64,000 nucleotides of DNA from Pseudomonas saxonica. Lineage in GTDB: Bacteria > Pseudomonadota > Gammaproteobacteria > Pseudomonadales > Pseudomonadaceae. Under the pieces are notes generated by a model. That model worked only from the letters and a program-made list of their open reading frames with translations, searched no databases and was not told the DNA's origin. The DNA is taken from NCBI RefSeq assembly GCF_007858365.1, contig NZ_VFIO01000005.1, positions 186,001 to 250,000 of the forward strand, written 5' to 3'. A program made the position numbers and the translations under genes. Every line of letters begins with the position of its first letter. Position 1 is the first letter of the stretch. Shown piece after piece: positions 19,165 through 29,654 of this stretch.

Positions 19165-20987
19165 TTTTGCATGACATTGCAATAAAACAACCATTCCTGC
19201 TCCAGCGCGTGAGCCTGATTACTGGCCTTTCGAAAGCCGTGGCGTTCGTCCGGGTAGTAATGCGCTTGAGCCGGAATGCCGTTGTCTTGCAGTGCCTTGA
19301 CCATGTCGCGGGTCTGCTGCGGCACAACCACTGCGTCCAACTCACCTTGAAAGAAAATCACCGGCACGCGGATTTTATCGGCGTGTAGCAAAGGCGTGCG
19401 GGCTGCATAACGTTCGGCGTCGCGTTGCGGGTCGCCGATCAGCCAGTCCAGGTAATCGCCTTCGAACTTATGGGTAGCCCTGGCCAAAGCAACAGGGTCA
19501 CTGACGCCGTAAAGGCTGGCCCCTGCACGGAACACGTTCTTGAATGCCAAGGCGCACAAGGTGGTGTATCCCCCCGCGCTACCCCCGCGAATAAAGGCGT
19601 TGCTGGCATCAATCAAACCCTGCGCTGCGAGATGACTGACAACGGCGCAAGCGTCTTCTACATCCACTTCGCCCCATTTCAGGTGCAACGCTTGGCGATA
19701 GGCGCGGCCATAACCGGTGCTGCCGCGATAGTTCAGATCGGCCACGGCAAAGCCGCGCTGCGTCCAGTACTGAATACGTGGGTCGAGCATCGGGTAGCAG
19801 GCCGAGGTAGGGCCGCCGTGTATAAACACCACCAGCGGCGGCGCACCCTGTACGTTCATTGCCGGGTAGAAAAAGCCGTGTGCCTCGCCGCCCGCAGAAG
19901 GGTAATGCAGGGTTTGCGGGTAGCTGATCTGATCGGCAGGCAGAGGCGCAACGCCGCCGGCCAGAACGCTCATGTGTTTGTCGCTGCGACGAATGGCGAT
20001 GACGGCCGAGGGGCTGATGGGCGATGCAGCAATGCAATAGATGAACGTTTCATCCAGCGCCAGGCTACGGAAGCGGCTGTACTCTCCCGTGAAGTCTTCA
20101 ACGGTACCGTCGGCTAAACGCAGACCCAGGTGTCCGAATCCGGCTTCTGTCCAACTGGCCAGATAGCTCTGCTCGCCCAGCGGTAACCAGGTGCTGGCCC
20201 CTAATTGCCAAGGTGCAGGCGCATGATCGGCGGCGCTGGCGGGGGCAGGAACAAGCCCTTCGCCGGACTCAGCCCAAGGCTGCCAGAAGCCCGCCCGGTC
20301 GGTAAGGCTATGCAGACGATTGTGTTCGTCAAAGCGTGGCTGTTGCAGCGACTCTTCGCTTAAGTCGCCCGCGATACAGTGAGCGGCATTCCACTGACCG
20401 TCGATTTGCCCTTCGGCCAGCATCAGGCGTGTGGCGGTCCAGGGCTGGTGCGGTCGGCTCCATTCGATCCAGGCCAGACGCTGACCGTCCGGGCTCAAGG
20501 TTGGCGCTGCGTAGAAGTCAGCGCCCTCGGCCAGTACCTGACGCTCAAGGGTACTGGCATGAATGCTGACCAGCCGGTGCTGATCGGCCTGTTCTTCGAC
20601 CGCCATTACCCGTCCGTCAGACCATTGCACATCGCCATAGCGGCACGTCCCCGTGGTCAGCGCCTGTGGTGCGCTGCCATCGAGTGCCTGACGATACAGT
20701 TGCTGATCGGCCTCATTGACGAACACCACACCGTCATCGCTCAGGCAGAAGGCGCCGCCGCCATATTCGTACACTCGGCTGCGCACGCTGAAGCCCGCAG
20801 GCGTCAGGCAGTGGGCCTGGCCATCGCTCCAGTGCCAGAGGCGGCAAGCCGCGTCCTGGGGCCGGTATTCATTCCAGAACAGGCCAGCAGAGCCGACCCG
20901 CAACTCGGCGAAATCGATCCCCGCGGCGACGGCGAGTGCGGCGCTGAAAGGTTCAGCCTTTGGCGATGAGACGGGAGTTTCGTTCAT
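19158..20987 (-). CDS. pqqM: S9-family prolyl oligopeptidase-like peptidase of the PQQ cluster
   Basis: A 609-residue protein with an N-terminal beta-propeller-like part and a C-terminal alpha/beta hydrolase. The nucleophile serine lies in [10 protein letters not shown] at about residue 471, the Asp in GELDAVV near 555 and the His in ERHGFRK near 590. No signal peptide is visible, so it is probably cytoplasmic. Its start overlaps pqqE by 35 bp, which makes it the last gene of the pqq operon. The name PqqM follows the P. fluorescens B16 cluster as I recall it; whether it processes the PqqA peptide or the cofactor intermediate is unknown. Confidence 0.82.
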   Translation of the reverse strand: MNETPVSSPKAEPFSAALAVAAGIDFAELRVGSAGLFWNEYRPQDAACRLWHWSDGQAHCLTPAGFSVRSRVYEYGGGAFCLSDDGVVFVNEADQQLYRQALDGSAPQALTTGTCRYGDVQWSDGRVMAVEEQADQHRLVSIHASTLERQVLAEGADFYAAPTLSPDGQRLAWIEWSRPHQPWTATRLMLAEGQIDGQWNAAHCIAGDLSEESLQQPRFDEHNRLHSLTDRAGFWQPWAESGEGLVPAPASAADHAPAPWQLGASTWLPLGEQSYLASWTEAGFGHLGLRLADGTVEDFTGEYSRFRSLALDETFIYCIAASPISPSAVIAIRRSDKHMSVLAGGVAPLPADQISYPQTLHYPSAGGEAHGFFYPAMNVQGAPPLVVFIHGGPTSACYPMLDPRIQYWTQRGFAVADLNYRGSTGYGRAYRQALHLKWGEVDVEDACAVVSHLAAQGLIDASNAFIRGGSAGGYTTLCALAFKNVFRAGASLYGVSDPVALARATHKFEGDYLDWLIGDPQRDAERYAARTPLLHADKIRVPVIFFQGELDAVVVPQQTRDMVKALQDNGIPAQAHYYPDERHGFRKASNQAHALEQEWLFYCNVMQNR

Positions 20988-22089
20988 TTCGGAAGGCCAG
21001 TTGTTCGATGGTCTGAGTGGCGTGCTCAGCTTCTTCGCGCGCCTTGAGAATCAGGTCATGCTGTGGCGACTTGCTGCACACAGGGTCTGCGTTACTGGCA
21101 TCGCCCGTGAGCATAAAGGCCTGACAACGACAGCCGCCGAAGTCTTTTTCTTTTTCGTCACACGAGCGGCAAGGCTCGGGCATCCAGTCATAACCGCGAA
21201 AACGGTTGAAGCCAAACGAGTCGTACCAAATGTGCTGCATGCTGTGGTCGCGCACGTTGGGGAACTCGACCGGCATTTGCCGTGCGCCGTGGCACGGCAG
21301 CGCTGTGCCGTCAGGGGTGACTGTCAAAAAGATACTGCCCCAGCCGTTCATGCAGGCTTTTGGGCGTTCTTCGTAATAGTCAGGGGTGACAAATATCAGC
21401 TTGCAGGGATGCCCTTCGGCTTCAAGTTTGGCCCGGTATTCGTTAGTGATGCGCTCGGCCCGGACAAGCTGTTCTTTGGTCGGCAGCAAGCCGACGCGGT
21501 TCAGCTGTGCCCAGCCGTAGAACTGGCAGGTGGCAAGTTCCACGAAGTCGGCTTCAAGGGCGATGCACAGCTCGATGATGCGGTCGATCTTGTCGATATT
21601 GTGCCGATGGGTCACAAAGTTCAGCACCATCGGATAGCCGTGGGCTTTGACGGCGCGGGCCATTTCGAGCTTTTGCGCGAAGGCTTTTTTTGAGCCGGCC
21701 AGCAGGTTATTGACCTGCTCGTCGCTGGCTTGGAAGCTGATTTGGATATGGTCCAGCCCGGCTTTTTTGAAATCGCTGATTTTTTGCTCGGTGAGGCCAA
21801 TGCCCGAGGTAATCAGGTTGGTGTAGAAACCCAGTTTGCGGGCTTCTGCGATCAATTCGGCCAAGTCCTGGCGCACCAGGGGTTCGCCGCCGGAGAAGCC
21901 CAACTGCGCTGCGCCCATTTCCCGGGCTTCGCGAAACACCTTGATCCACTGTTCAGTCGTCAGCTCTTTGCCTTGCTGGGCAAAGTCCAGCGGGTTGGAA
22001 CAGTACGGGCATTGCAGCGGGCAGCGATACGTCAGCTCGGCCAGCAGCCACAGCGGCAGACCCACTTCGGGTTTGGGTGGCAGCGCCAT
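20953..22089 (-). CDS. pqqE: PQQ biosynthesis radical SAM protein PqqE
   Basis: A 378-residue radical SAM enzyme that joins the Glu and Tyr side chains of the PqqA peptide, the first chemical step to pyrroloquinoline quinone. The SAM cluster cysteines are Cys23, Cys27 and Cys30 (CPLQCPYC). The C-terminal SPASM region has CHGARQ and [16 protein letters not shown] for auxiliary clusters. ATG 22089 ([12 protein letters not shown]) gives the usual length and lies 7 bp after pqqD; the longer open frame reads through pqqD. The 3' end overlaps the peptidase gene. Confidence 0.97.
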   Translation of the reverse strand: MALPPKPEVGLPLWLLAELTYRCPLQCPYCSNPLDFAQQGKELTTEQWIKVFREAREMGAAQLGFSGGEPLVRQDLAELIAEARKLGFYTNLITSGIGLTEQKISDFKKAGLDHIQISFQASDEQVNNLLAGSKKAFAQKLEMARAVKAHGYPMVLNFVTHRHNIDKIDRIIELCIALEADFVELATCQFYGWAQLNRVGLLPTKEQLVRAERITNEYRAKLEAEGHPCKLIFVTPDYYEERPKACMNGWGSIFLTVTPDGTALPCHGARQMPVEFPNVRDHSMQHIWYDSFGFNRFRGYDWMPEPCRSCDEKEKDFGGCRCQAFMLTGDASNADPVCSKSPQHDLILKAREEAEHATQTIEQLAFRNERNSRLIAKG

Positions 22090-22096
22090 CGGGCTC

Positions 22097-22372
22097 TCAG
22101 GCAAGTTCGATCCAGTGCTCTGCACGAGCGACCTCCATAAATTGCTCGATGTCTGCGCCGAGCTCGGGTACGCCGGGGAACTGTTTGTCCAGTTCGCCGA
22201 TGACAGCGGCAACGTCGCGCTGGCCATCAATCAGTCCACCGATCAAGGCTGCGCTGTCGTTGAGTTTGATCATGCCTTCGGGGTATAGCAGCACGTGGCC
22301 TTTTTGCGCTGGCTCGTATTGAAAGCGGTAGCCGGGGCGCCAGGTCGGGATTTTGCTGCGATCGAAGCTCAT
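22097..22372 (-). CDS. pqqD: PqqA-binding chaperone PqqD
   Basis: A 91-residue RiPP recognition element protein. PqqD binds the PqqA precursor and presents it to PqqE. The sequence [20 protein letters not shown] and the central [17 protein letters not shown] fit the family and its length. ATG 22372 overlaps the pqqC stop (ATGA), indicating coupled translation. The longer frame upstream lies within pqqC. Confidence 0.96.
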   Translation of the reverse strand: MSFDRSKIPTWRPGYRFQYEPAQKGHVLLYPEGMIKLNDSAALIGGLIDGQRDVAAVIGELDKQFPGVPELGADIEQFMEVARAEHWIELA

Positions 22373-23121
22373 AGGGTGATTCCTTTGTGCCAGACACGTT
22401 GGTCGGTCACGCTGTGATAAGGCGGGCGATCCAGCTCGTAGGCCATGGTCATGGCATCGAGCATGCTCCACAAAATGTCCAGTTTGAATTGGAGAATTTC
22501 CAGCATGCGCTGCTGGCCTTCGTAGGTGGTGTAGTGCTGCAAAGTGATCGCCAGACCATGTTCGACGTCGCGGCGGGCTTGGCCCAGACGCGTGCGGAAA
22601 TACTCATAACCGGCCGGATCGATCCACGGGTAATGCTGCGGCCAGCTGTCCAGTCGTGACTGGTGAATCTGCGGCGCGAACATTTCGGTGAGCGAGCTGC
22701 TGGCGGCTTCTTCCCAGGTGGCGCGACGGGCGAAGTTGACGTAGGCGTCCACCGCAAAACGAACGCCCGGCAGGACCAGTTCCTGAGAGCGCAGTTGATC
22801 CGGGTCCAGGCCAACGGCTTGCCCCAATCGCAGCCAGGCTTCGATGCCGCCGTCTTCACCGGGAGCGCCGTCGTGGTCGATCATGCGTTGAATCCACTCG
22901 CGGCGCACTTCCCGGTCAGGGCAGTTGGCGAGGATGGCGGCGTCTTTAAGCGGGATGTTGACCTGATAGTAATAGCGGTTGGCGACCCAGCCCTGAATCT
23001 GCTCGCGGGTCGCACGGCCTTCATACATCGCCACCTGATACGGGTGATAGATGTGGTAATACGCGCCTTTTGCGCGCAGGGCTGCTTCGAATTCGGCGGT
23101 GGAGAGTGGGGCTTGGGTCAT
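22369..23121 (-). CDS. pqqC: pyrroloquinoline-quinone synthase PqqC
   Basis: A 250-residue cofactor-free oxidase that performs the last ring closure and oxidation to PQQ. The N-terminal [20 protein letters not shown] and [17 protein letters not shown] are characteristic, with histidines and tyrosines that shape the active site. Length is normal. ATG 23121 follows GGAGGCACC. A REP pair of about 130 bp separates it from pqqB, the only large gap in the operon. Confidence 0.97.
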   Translation of the reverse strand: MTQAPLSTAEFEAALRAKGAYYHIYHPYQVAMYEGRATREQIQGWVANRYYYQVNIPLKDAAILANCPDREVRREWIQRMIDHDGAPGEDGGIEAWLRLGQAVGLDPDQLRSQELVLPGVRFAVDAYVNFARRATWEEAASSSLTEMFAPQIHQSRLDSWPQHYPWIDPAGYEYFRTRLGQARRDVEHGLAITLQHYTTYEGQQRMLEILQFKLDILWSMLDAMTMAYELDRPPYHSVTDQRVWHKGITL

Positions 23122-23150
23122 GGTGCCTCCAAATTAATTGGTTTTGCCTT

Positions 23151-23283
23151 CGTAGCAGCTGCCGAAGGCTGCGTTGGGCGGCAAAGCCGTCCTGAAATCA
23201 GACCGCGCGGTTTATCAGTTAAACCCGGATATGCCTTTCTACGATTGCTTCGCAACCGGACGCAGCCTGCGGCAGCTGCTACG
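23151..23283. repeat. inverted REP pair between pqqB and pqqC
   Basis: CGTAGCAGCTGCCGAAGGCT at 23151-23170 and the inverted CGCAGCCTGCGGCAGCTGCT at 23261-23280 bracket about 90 bp, a BIME-like arrangement inside the pqq operon. It could affect the relative stability of the pqqAB and pqqCDE parts of the transcript. Confidence 0.6.
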
Positions 23284-23294
23284 AATCGTTTTGT

Positions 23295-24206
23295 TTACAG
23301 CTCGATGCTCATGCCATCAAAGGCGACTTCAACACCCCGGCGGGCCAGTTCGGCGCGCTCGGCAGAGTCTTCATCGAGGATCGGGTTGGTGTTGTTGATA
23401 TGAATCAGCACCTTGCGCTGCTCAGGCAATTGTTCGAGCACTTCGAGCATGCCGCCGGGGCCGTTTTGGGCCAGATGACCCATTTCACGGCCAGTGCGTG
23501 TGCCAACGCCACGGCGCTGCATTTCATCGTCGTCCCACATCGTGCCGTCCACCAGCAGGCAATCGCTGCCGGCCATGATTTCCAGCAACGGCGCATCGAC
23601 TTTGCCCAGGCCCGGTGCGTAGAACAGTTTGCCGCCGGTACGCAGGTCTTCAACGATCAGGCCGATGTTATCGCCCGGATGCGGGTCGAAGCGGTGCGGC
23701 GAGTACGGCGGCGCGGCGCTGCGCAAAGGCAACGGGCTGAAGCGCAGGTTCGGGCAGGCGGGGATGGTGAATGAGCCTTCCAGCTCAATACGGTGCCAGT
23801 TCAGGCCGCCGTTCCAGTGCTTGAGCATGTTGAACAGCGGGAAGCCGGTGCTGAGGTCTTCATGCACCATGTCGGTACACCACACATCGTGCGGGCATCC
23901 TTCTCGCAGGCTCAAAAGGCCGGTGGTGTGATCGATCTGGCTGTCCATCAAAATGATGGCGCTGATCCCGGTATCCCGTAGAGCGCGGCCCGGTTGCATC
24001 GGGGCAAAGCTCTGCAGTTGCGCACGGATGTCGGGCGAGGTGTTGCACAGTACCCAGTTGACGCCGTCATCGGAGATGGCAATCGATGACTGGGTGCGTG
24101 CCTTGGCGTTCAGCGTGCCATCGCGAAAACCCGCGCAGTTGACGCAGTTACAGTTCCACTGCGGGAAACCACCGCCAGCGGCGGAACCTAAAATCTGGAC
24201 AAACAT
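23295..24206 (-). CDS. pqqB: PQQ biosynthesis protein PqqB
   Basis: A 303-residue protein of the metallo-beta-lactamase fold, thought to hydroxylate the tyrosine part of the PqqE product or to help release PQQ. It begins [20 protein letters not shown], and has the family CxxC-type N-terminal cysteines (CNCVNC) and late [10 protein letters not shown] and HINNTNP motifs. Normal length. It is separated from pqqA by 95 bp that contain a hairpin. Confidence 0.96.
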   Translation of the reverse strand: MFVQILGSAAGGGFPQWNCNCVNCAGFRDGTLNAKARTQSSIAISDDGVNWVLCNTSPDIRAQLQSFAPMQPGRALRDTGISAIILMDSQIDHTTGLLSLREGCPHDVWCTDMVHEDLSTGFPLFNMLKHWNGGLNWHRIELEGSFTIPACPNLRFSPLPLRSAAPPYSPHRFDPHPGDNIGLIVEDLRTGGKLFYAPGLGKVDAPLLEIMAGSDCLLVDGTMWDDDEMQRRGVGTRTGREMGHLAQNGPGGMLEVLEQLPEQRKVLIHINNTNPILDEDSAERAELARRGVEVAFDGMSIEL

Positions 24207-24229
24207 GGCGTGTTCTCTTGCAAATCTGG

Positions 24230-24260
24230 AAATAAAAACGCCCCGGCGAACCGAGGCGTT
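24230..24260 (-). terminator. attenuating hairpin between pqqA and pqqB
   Basis: On the minus strand AACGCCTCGG and CCGGGGCGTT form a 10-bp stem (one T-G pair) with a TTCG loop, followed by TTTTATT. A partial terminator here would make pqqA mRNA more abundant than the rest, as is known for pqq operons. Confidence 0.8.
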
Positions 24261-24301
24261 GGGTTGCTCTGCTCAGCTCTCTATGGAAGAGCCAAAACAG
24301 A

Positions 24302-24376
24302 TCAACGGCTTGCGAAGTACATGGTGACTTCAAAGCCAATACGCAGGTCGGTGTAAGCAGGTTTAGTCCAAGCCAT
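24302..24376 (-). CDS. pqqA: PQQ precursor peptide PqqA
   Basis: A 24-residue peptide, MAWTKPAYTDLRIGFEVTMY then FASR, that supplies the Glu and Tyr from which PQQ is built (Glu16 and Tyr20 in the E-x3-Y motif). It is preceded by AAGGAG seven bases from the ATG. First gene of pqqABCDE and the peptidase gene; too short to be found by ordinary gene callers. Certain from the sequence and the context. Confidence 0.97.
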   Translation of the reverse strand: MAWTKPAYTDLRIGFEVTMYFASR

Positions 24377-24529
24377 TTCGTGACTCCTTCAGCAGGTGGG
24401 TGAATGGGTGTCTCTTGATTAGTCCAGCTCCCGGAGGGGCTGTTCAAAAGCTTAGGTGGCTATGTTACTAAATTTGACGCTTTTTGAACGCCTGATGTGG
24501 AAGAAAGCTCATTGCAGGGTTGGTAACGA
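24377..24529 (-). promoter_or_regulatory. pqqA upstream region
   Basis: A 153-bp gap between pqqF and pqqA, both leftward, which should hold the pqqA promoter. An inverted repeat GTTCAAAAGC (24442-24451) and GCTTTTTGAAC (24479-24489) flanks an AT-rich core (CTATGTTACTAAATTTGAC). It may be an operator. No exact -35/-10 pair could be fixed. Confidence 0.4.
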
Positions 24530-26968
24530 TCAGCTTTTTCCTTGATAAAACGCTTCAGGCGCTGCTTGTGTTGCTAAACACAGCCAGCCATTTTCGGCTT
24601 GGGCAATGCGCTGTGCTGCAGACAGTGTAGTGGCCTGATCCAGCGTCATAAGCGCGTTGTAGAGGGCTGTCAGGTAATCCGACGGATGGCCGGCCAGCTT
24701 GGCGTGCCACAGTAGCTCTGCGGCCTGGAGCGCCCCCAGTGACGCGCTCGAAAATTGTTGTGCCAAGGAGGTGCGCGCCTGCGTGAAAGAAGTTTCATCC
24801 AGCGCGGTGATCAATGCCGGCAGTGCGGTGATAAATGCTTCGATGTGCGCATGGATTTCAGCCACCGAGGCGTGAGGTGATTGCACGCCGAACAGCAGGC
24901 CGGTTTGGCCGTTAATTTGCCGCAGACCGCTGAATACGGCATAGCCCAGTTGCAACTCAACTCGCAGTTGCTGATAGAACGGTGTTTGGGCCAGGTGCGC
25001 GAGCAACCGCCACGCGGCTTCGTCAGCCAGATGACCGATGGGGGCCGGGCAATACACCAACAGGGCCTGTTCGCTGGAGTCGCCGGGTTCGATGTGCCAA
25101 GTGTGCCGCCATGCTGGCGGCTCTGAATGCTGCGCCTTTGGCGTGCCAGGAACTTTGCTCAAGACACTTGTCATTACAGCTTGGGTCGATGCGGGCAAGG
25201 CGACGGCTAACCCTTCCCATTGCGCGGTTGCCCAGCACTGCTCAAGATCGCTGACCTTGGGCGCTGTACCCTGTTGATGAATCTCGGGCAGACGCTTAAG
25301 CAGGTTGCGAATGGGCATCAGGGTCGGCGTTGGTGCAGCGTCGTATGTACCCGGCGCGACGAGTGAGCGTAGAGCGTGCTCCAGAATGGTGGGCATAGGC
25401 GTGTGAAAGCCCTGCATTTTGAGCAGCAGGTGTGTCCCTGATGCGCTCAGCACCAACTCAACTCCCGCCTGGCGCGCATCCTGTTGCAGTGAGCGCAAAC
25501 TGCTTTGCAGACGTACCAGCAGCACATCGTCCAATTGCCCCGGCAGGCTCCAGCGCAGATAAATCGACGCCTCTGTGTTGTGCGCAGCAATGGCTGAGCT
25601 AAAGCTCATGGCAGACGGGGCGCGTCGATCTCGCAACCGATCTTGAGCAAAGGTACGCAGGCCTCGATGCGCGCTGGTCTGCCCACGAATCAAGCCTGCG
25701 CTGACGGGTTCATCCGGCACCTTGAGAAACGGGTTCGGCGCTGGCAATTGCCAGTCGTGTGCTGACCCATGACGCGCTGTGGGTTGCATCTGTTGCAGTG
25801 CGCTTTTGAGTGCGGTGACGCCTTGATCCGACAACTGGAGAGTGTGTTGCTCTACGTCGCGGCGGGCCAGTTCCAATGCACCACTCACGGCTTGCTGACG
25901 CTGTTGCAGCCGATGGTATTCGTCGCGCAGGGTCGGCCATTCGGCTTGAGCACTGAAGAACGACAGCCAGTCGCAAAACGTGTCCCGAATGCTGGAAGCG
26001 TGTTCAGCAATGTCGCTGGCAGCAGTGAACTCGATTTGCAGCAGTGCCTGACTTTCGAACTGATAAACAGGACTGGCTTTGAGGGTGTCGATCAGGTGTT
26101 GCTGGCGTAACGCTGCGACGAGTCCGCCCGGTTTGTCGGCGTTGATCCAGTGGCAGAGAAACGCCAATGCCTGAGCCGATTCGGGCGGCAACGGGTCGAA
26201 GGCAAACATCAGGCTCAGGTGCTGCCCGTCAATGTGGTGATAGGCGTGTTCACCTGTGCTCATCAGGGCGGGCGGGGCGATCTGCGGTACAGCTTTGCCG
26301 GTGTGCAAGACGGCGCTGTAATGCTCGCCTAGTGCTTCAAGCTCCGTCACTGATTGCGGGCCAACCAAGCTAAGGGTCATTTGCCCGGTTTGGTAGAACT
26401 GCTGATAAAAATCCTGCAAGGCCTGCTGAAAGCTTGGGCGGGGGATCGGCAGGCTGTAACGATTACCGGCATGAAAAGCCCTGAGCGGGTGCGCCGGGTT
26501 CAGCGCTTGCAGCCGCGCCAGTTGGCGCTGGGCCGATGGCTCACGGGTCCAGGCGATAAACTCGGCGTGCAGCACTTCGCGTTCGCGCAGTTGCGTTTCT
26601 TTGTTCATGCTCGGGTGGGCGAGCATGTCGCACAAGCGTTCGAGGCCACCCGCAAAAGCGCTGGGCGGGAGTTCGAAAAAGAAGTCGGTATGGCGCTCGC
26701 TGGTTCTTGCATTGATTTGGCCGCCGTGACGCTGCACGTAGGCCATCAGATTGTCTTGGGCGGCAAAGCGCTCTGTACCGAGAAACAGCAGATGTTCCAG
26801 AAAGTGCGCCAGCCCAGGCCAAGCCGCGGGCACATCGTGGCTGCCTGCTGCTACGCGCAAAACGGCTGCGCAGCGATTGAGGCGCGGTTCTTGGCGCACA
26901 GAAAGGGTGAGACCGTTATTCAGGGTCAAACGTTGGGTGTGAGGGTGGTTCAGCGCAGGCATGGGCAC
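24530..26968 (-). CDS. pqqF: PQQ biosynthesis zinc peptidase PqqF (M16 family)
   Basis: An 812-residue M16 metallopeptidase believed to help cut the cross-linked PqqA peptide. The inverted zinc motif HFLEH (about residues 55-59) is followed by Glu in EREVLHAEF near 130, completing zinc ligation. Low similarity in the C-terminal half is normal for PqqF. The start may be MPMPALNHP (26968) or two codons later. It precedes pqqA on the same strand. Known from P. putida as the gene before pqqA. Confidence 0.9.
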   Translation of the reverse strand: MPMPALNHPHTQRLTLNNGLTLSVRQEPRLNRCAAVLRVAAGSHDVPAAWPGLAHFLEHLLFLGTERFAAQDNLMAYVQRHGGQINARTSERHTDFFFELPPSAFAGGLERLCDMLAHPSMNKETQLREREVLHAEFIAWTREPSAQRQLARLQALNPAHPLRAFHAGNRYSLPIPRPSFQQALQDFYQQFYQTGQMTLSLVGPQSVTELEALGEHYSAVLHTGKAVPQIAPPALMSTGEHAYHHIDGQHLSLMFAFDPLPPESAQALAFLCHWINADKPGGLVAALRQQHLIDTLKASPVYQFESQALLQIEFTAASDIAEHASSIRDTFCDWLSFFSAQAEWPTLRDEYHRLQQRQQAVSGALELARRDVEQHTLQLSDQGVTALKSALQQMQPTARHGSAHDWQLPAPNPFLKVPDEPVSAGLIRGQTSAHRGLRTFAQDRLRDRRAPSAMSFSSAIAAHNTEASIYLRWSLPGQLDDVLLVRLQSSLRSLQQDARQAGVELVLSASGTHLLLKMQGFHTPMPTILEHALRSLVAPGTYDAAPTPTLMPIRNLLKRLPEIHQQGTAPKVSDLEQCWATAQWEGLAVALPASTQAVMTSVLSKVPGTPKAQHSEPPAWRHTWHIEPGDSSEQALLVYCPAPIGHLADEAAWRLLAHLAQTPFYQQLRVELQLGYAVFSGLRQINGQTGLLFGVQSPHASVAEIHAHIEAFITALPALITALDETSFTQARTSLAQQFSSASLGALQAAELLWHAKLAGHPSDYLTALYNALMTLDQATTLSAAQRIAQAENGWLCLATQAAPEAFYQGKS

Positions 26969-27000
26969 TTCCGCAACAGAGAAGTACCTATGCTAGCGGA

Positions 27001-27798
27001 TCAGCGCTTGGTCAGCTCGTTGTAAAGTTCAGGGCGACGGTCGGCCAGGTAAAAATTACCGTCTTTGGCATCGAGCAATTGCTGACTGTCCAGCGTGGCC
27101 ACAATCAACATTTCTTCGTCGTTGGCCAGTGCGATCTGTACGCCATTAGGCGCTGCGATACTGCTATGGCCGCAGTACTGAATGTCGCCCTCGCGCCCAC
27201 AATAGTTGGCATAGGCCACATAACACTGATTCTCGAAGGCGCGGCTGCGCACAGTGACATCTGCAATGAACTCGTAAGGCGCCATGTTGGCCGTGGGCAC
27301 CACAATCAGCTCAGCACCCGCCAGGGCCAGACGGCGGGCGTTTTCCGGGAACTCAAGGTCATAACAAATCAGCAAGCCAAGCTTCCAGCCTTCCAGATCG
27401 AAGACCGGAAAGGCATCGGGCCCCTGGCTGAACATCAAGCGATCCAACTCACCGAAAAGATGCGTTTTGCGATAGTTGCACAGGCTTTGGCCCTGGGCAT
27501 CAATCAGCTGCACGCTGTTGTAAATGTGCCCGTCCTCGGCGCGTTCGGGGTAACCGTAAACGATGGCCATGTTATTGGCTTTCGCCAATTCGGCAATCTG
27601 CTGTGCGGCGTCGCCGTCCTGCGCTTGCGCGAGTTCGGCGACGGCTTTGGCGCCGATGTTGTAGCCCGTTAGAAACATTTCGGGCAGGACCAGCAAGTCT
27701 ACGTTGTCTTTGGCCTGCAAGACGATGGTGTGCAGTCGTTGCAGATTGCCCGCCACATCCAGTGGCAAAGGCGGGCATTGATAAAGCGCGACGCGCAT
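27001..27798 (-). CDS. davA: 5-aminovaleramidase (carbon-nitrogen hydrolase)
   Basis: A 265-residue nitrilase-superfamily amidase. The catalytic triad is visible as Glu40 (LPEMF), Lys111 (YRKTH) and Cys145 (ICYDLEF). It hydrolyses 5-aminovaleramide, the product of DavB, to 5-aminovalerate in lysine breakdown. I chose ATG 27798 (MRVALYQCPP) because AGGAG lies nine bases upstream; an upstream in-frame start would overlap davB. It follows davB by 23 bp, so they form an operon. The assignment rests on the adjacency to davB and on recall of the P. putida pair. Confidence 0.9.
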   Translation of the reverse strand: MRVALYQCPPLPLDVAGNLQRLHTIVLQAKDNVDLLVLPEMFLTGYNIGAKAVAELAQAQDGDAAQQIAELAKANNMAIVYGYPERAEDGHIYNSVQLIDAQGQSLCNYRKTHLFGELDRLMFSQGPDAFPVFDLEGWKLGLLICYDLEFPENARRLALAGAELIVVPTANMAPYEFIADVTVRSRAFENQCYVAYANYCGREGDIQYCGHSSIAAPNGVQIALANDEEMLIVATLDSQQLLDAKDGNFYLADRRPELYNELTKR

Positions 27799-27821
27799 AA
27801 AGTGCTCCTGCTGTGGGGCGA

Positions 27822-29504
27822 TCAATCCGGCAGGGCGATGGGGCCTATGTCATTGAACACATCGCCAGGGCCGGGGTTTGCGGCGTGAGTGCTGCCGCCA
27901 AAGTGGGTCATGATGCCCCATACCGCGTTCAATGAGGTCTGCACGGCGCCTTCGACCCACGCAGGTGTCCAGGACACATCATCACCGGCAATAAAAATAC
28001 CACGTTGTTCGGGTGGAAAATCCTGCTGCATAAAGTGTGCGTACATACGCTGGTTGTAACGATAGTGGCCCGGCAGCGCGCCTTTAAAAGCGCCGAGAAA
28101 GTGCGGGTCAGCTTCCCATGACACGGTGATCGGGTCGCCAATGATGCGGCTGGCAATATCCACCTTAGGGTAGATCTTCTTCAAGGAATCGAGCGCCAGC
28201 TTGACGCGTTTTTCGACAGGATGCGGCAGCATTTTCAGAGCGTCGCTCATCCACGAGTACGACAGGCAAATAACCCCCGGTTTGTCATCGCCGTGATCAA
28301 ACAGGTAAGTGCCGCGGGTCAGGCGGTCTGTGAGCGTCATGCTCATCAGGTCGCGGCCAGTCTCAGGGTCTTTGTCTTTCCAGAAAGGACGGTCGACCAT
28401 GACGAAAGTTTTCGACGATTGCATGTAGCGCGTACGGTCCAGCGCCATCCACACTTTTTGTGAGAACAGCGACTCCTCGCACTCAATTTGTGTGGTCAGC
28501 AGCCAGCTTTGGCAGGTGACCAGAACCGCTTCGTAAGGGCGGGTGACACCCAGATTGTCGGTGATCGAAAACTGACCGTCTGCACTGCGGCTGATGCTTT
28601 TGACCCCGGTACGCGGTGCTCCATGGTGCAACGAGCTAAGGCTGGTGCCTTCGGGCCAGTGGGCGCAGCGTTCAGGCGCGTGACGCCAGATGCCCAGTGG
28701 CACCTGTTCTACGCCGCCGACTACCAGGTGTTGATGGTCGTCGCAGTTGGTCATGACCACGCGGAAAATTTCGAGCATGGAATTTGGGAAATCAGAGTCC
28801 CAGCCGCCTGTGCCAAACCCTACCTGACCGAACACCTCGCGGTGCTGGAACGACAACTTGGCGAAGGCTTTTGACGTAGCAACGAAGTCGTAAAACGTGC
28901 GGTCATCCCACAGCGGCACCAGGGTGTTCCACAATTCTTTCAGGCGAGGCACGTCACGGTCACGGATAGCTTGTTGAATATCGCCAAAGCGTGACCCTGC
29001 TTCCAGTGCATCGGCCCAAGCGTCTGCAACTTCCTGGAACAATGCAGGCAAGTCCGAGAGTTTTTGGGCGTAGAAGGTTTGGCCTTCAAGGTCAATCACG
29101 GTGCTGCCTGACGCGGGGGTGAGCGGGTTGGGAAAAGGTTTGGTTTCCAGCCCCAGCTTATCGACGTAGTGGTAAAACGCCGTTGAGGACACCGGGAAGC
29201 GCATGCCGCCCAGTTCAGCGATTACCCCTTCGCTCCCTTCAAAGGCTTGTGAGCGCAGACGCCCGCCCATTTTCGAGGCTTCATACACCACGGGCTTGAG
29301 GCCCAGTTTCATCAATTCGTACGCCGCCACCATGCCGGCCATGCCCGCACCGACAATGGCCACCTCAGCACCCAGCTTCTCAACGGGAATACTGCCCAAG
29401 CCCGCCGGATGTTCGATCCAGTCATCAAACGCGAAGGGGAAGTCCGGACCGAAAATGGTGACGGGCTTTTTGCCGTCCAGAGGGTGACGATTCTTCTTAT
29501 TCAT
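27822..29504 (-). CDS. davB: L-lysine 2-monooxygenase (flavin amine oxidase family)
   Basis: A 560-residue FAD enzyme that converts L-lysine to 5-aminovaleramide with O2. The dinucleotide-binding motif VAIVGAGMAGMVAAYEL begins near residue 49 and is followed by VVYEAS; a FAD-contacting GIFIAGDDVSWTPAWVEGA lies near the C-terminus. The opening MNKKNRHPLDGKKPVTIFGP is nearly what I recall for P. putida DavB. Older databases call it tryptophan 2-monooxygenase because of the IaaM relationship. First gene of davBA; an Lrp-type regulator lies 150 bp upstream on the same strand. Confidence 0.92.
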   Translation of the reverse strand: MNKKNRHPLDGKKPVTIFGPDFPFAFDDWIEHPAGLGSIPVEKLGAEVAIVGAGMAGMVAAYELMKLGLKPVVYEASKMGGRLRSQAFEGSEGVIAELGGMRFPVSSTAFYHYVDKLGLETKPFPNPLTPASGSTVIDLEGQTFYAQKLSDLPALFQEVADAWADALEAGSRFGDIQQAIRDRDVPRLKELWNTLVPLWDDRTFYDFVATSKAFAKLSFQHREVFGQVGFGTGGWDSDFPNSMLEIFRVVMTNCDDHQHLVVGGVEQVPLGIWRHAPERCAHWPEGTSLSSLHHGAPRTGVKSISRSADGQFSITDNLGVTRPYEAVLVTCQSWLLTTQIECEESLFSQKVWMALDRTRYMQSSKTFVMVDRPFWKDKDPETGRDLMSMTLTDRLTRGTYLFDHGDDKPGVICLSYSWMSDALKMLPHPVEKRVKLALDSLKKIYPKVDIASRIIGDPITVSWEADPHFLGAFKGALPGHYRYNQRMYAHFMQQDFPPEQRGIFIAGDDVSWTPAWVEGAVQTSLNAVWGIMTHFGGSTHAANPGPGDVFNDIGPIALPD

Positions 29505-29654
29505 GGCTGACCTTGCTGGCGACCCGCGCTTAACGCTGAGTATAGGAAAAGACAGGCACCATGATAGGGAGCGTAGAACTCGTTAATAAGACGCAAACTG
29601 TCGTCGGAATGGCTTTATTTTAGTCAATATGACGAGGTTGGTAGTCGTAATGCG

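Noticed and set aside
27822..29504. Reading the flavin oxidase and amidase as an indole-acetic acid pathway (iaaM/iaaH)
   Set aside because: The amidase is of the nitrilase type, not the IaaH amidase-signature type, and the oxidase N-terminus matches DavB of P. putida.
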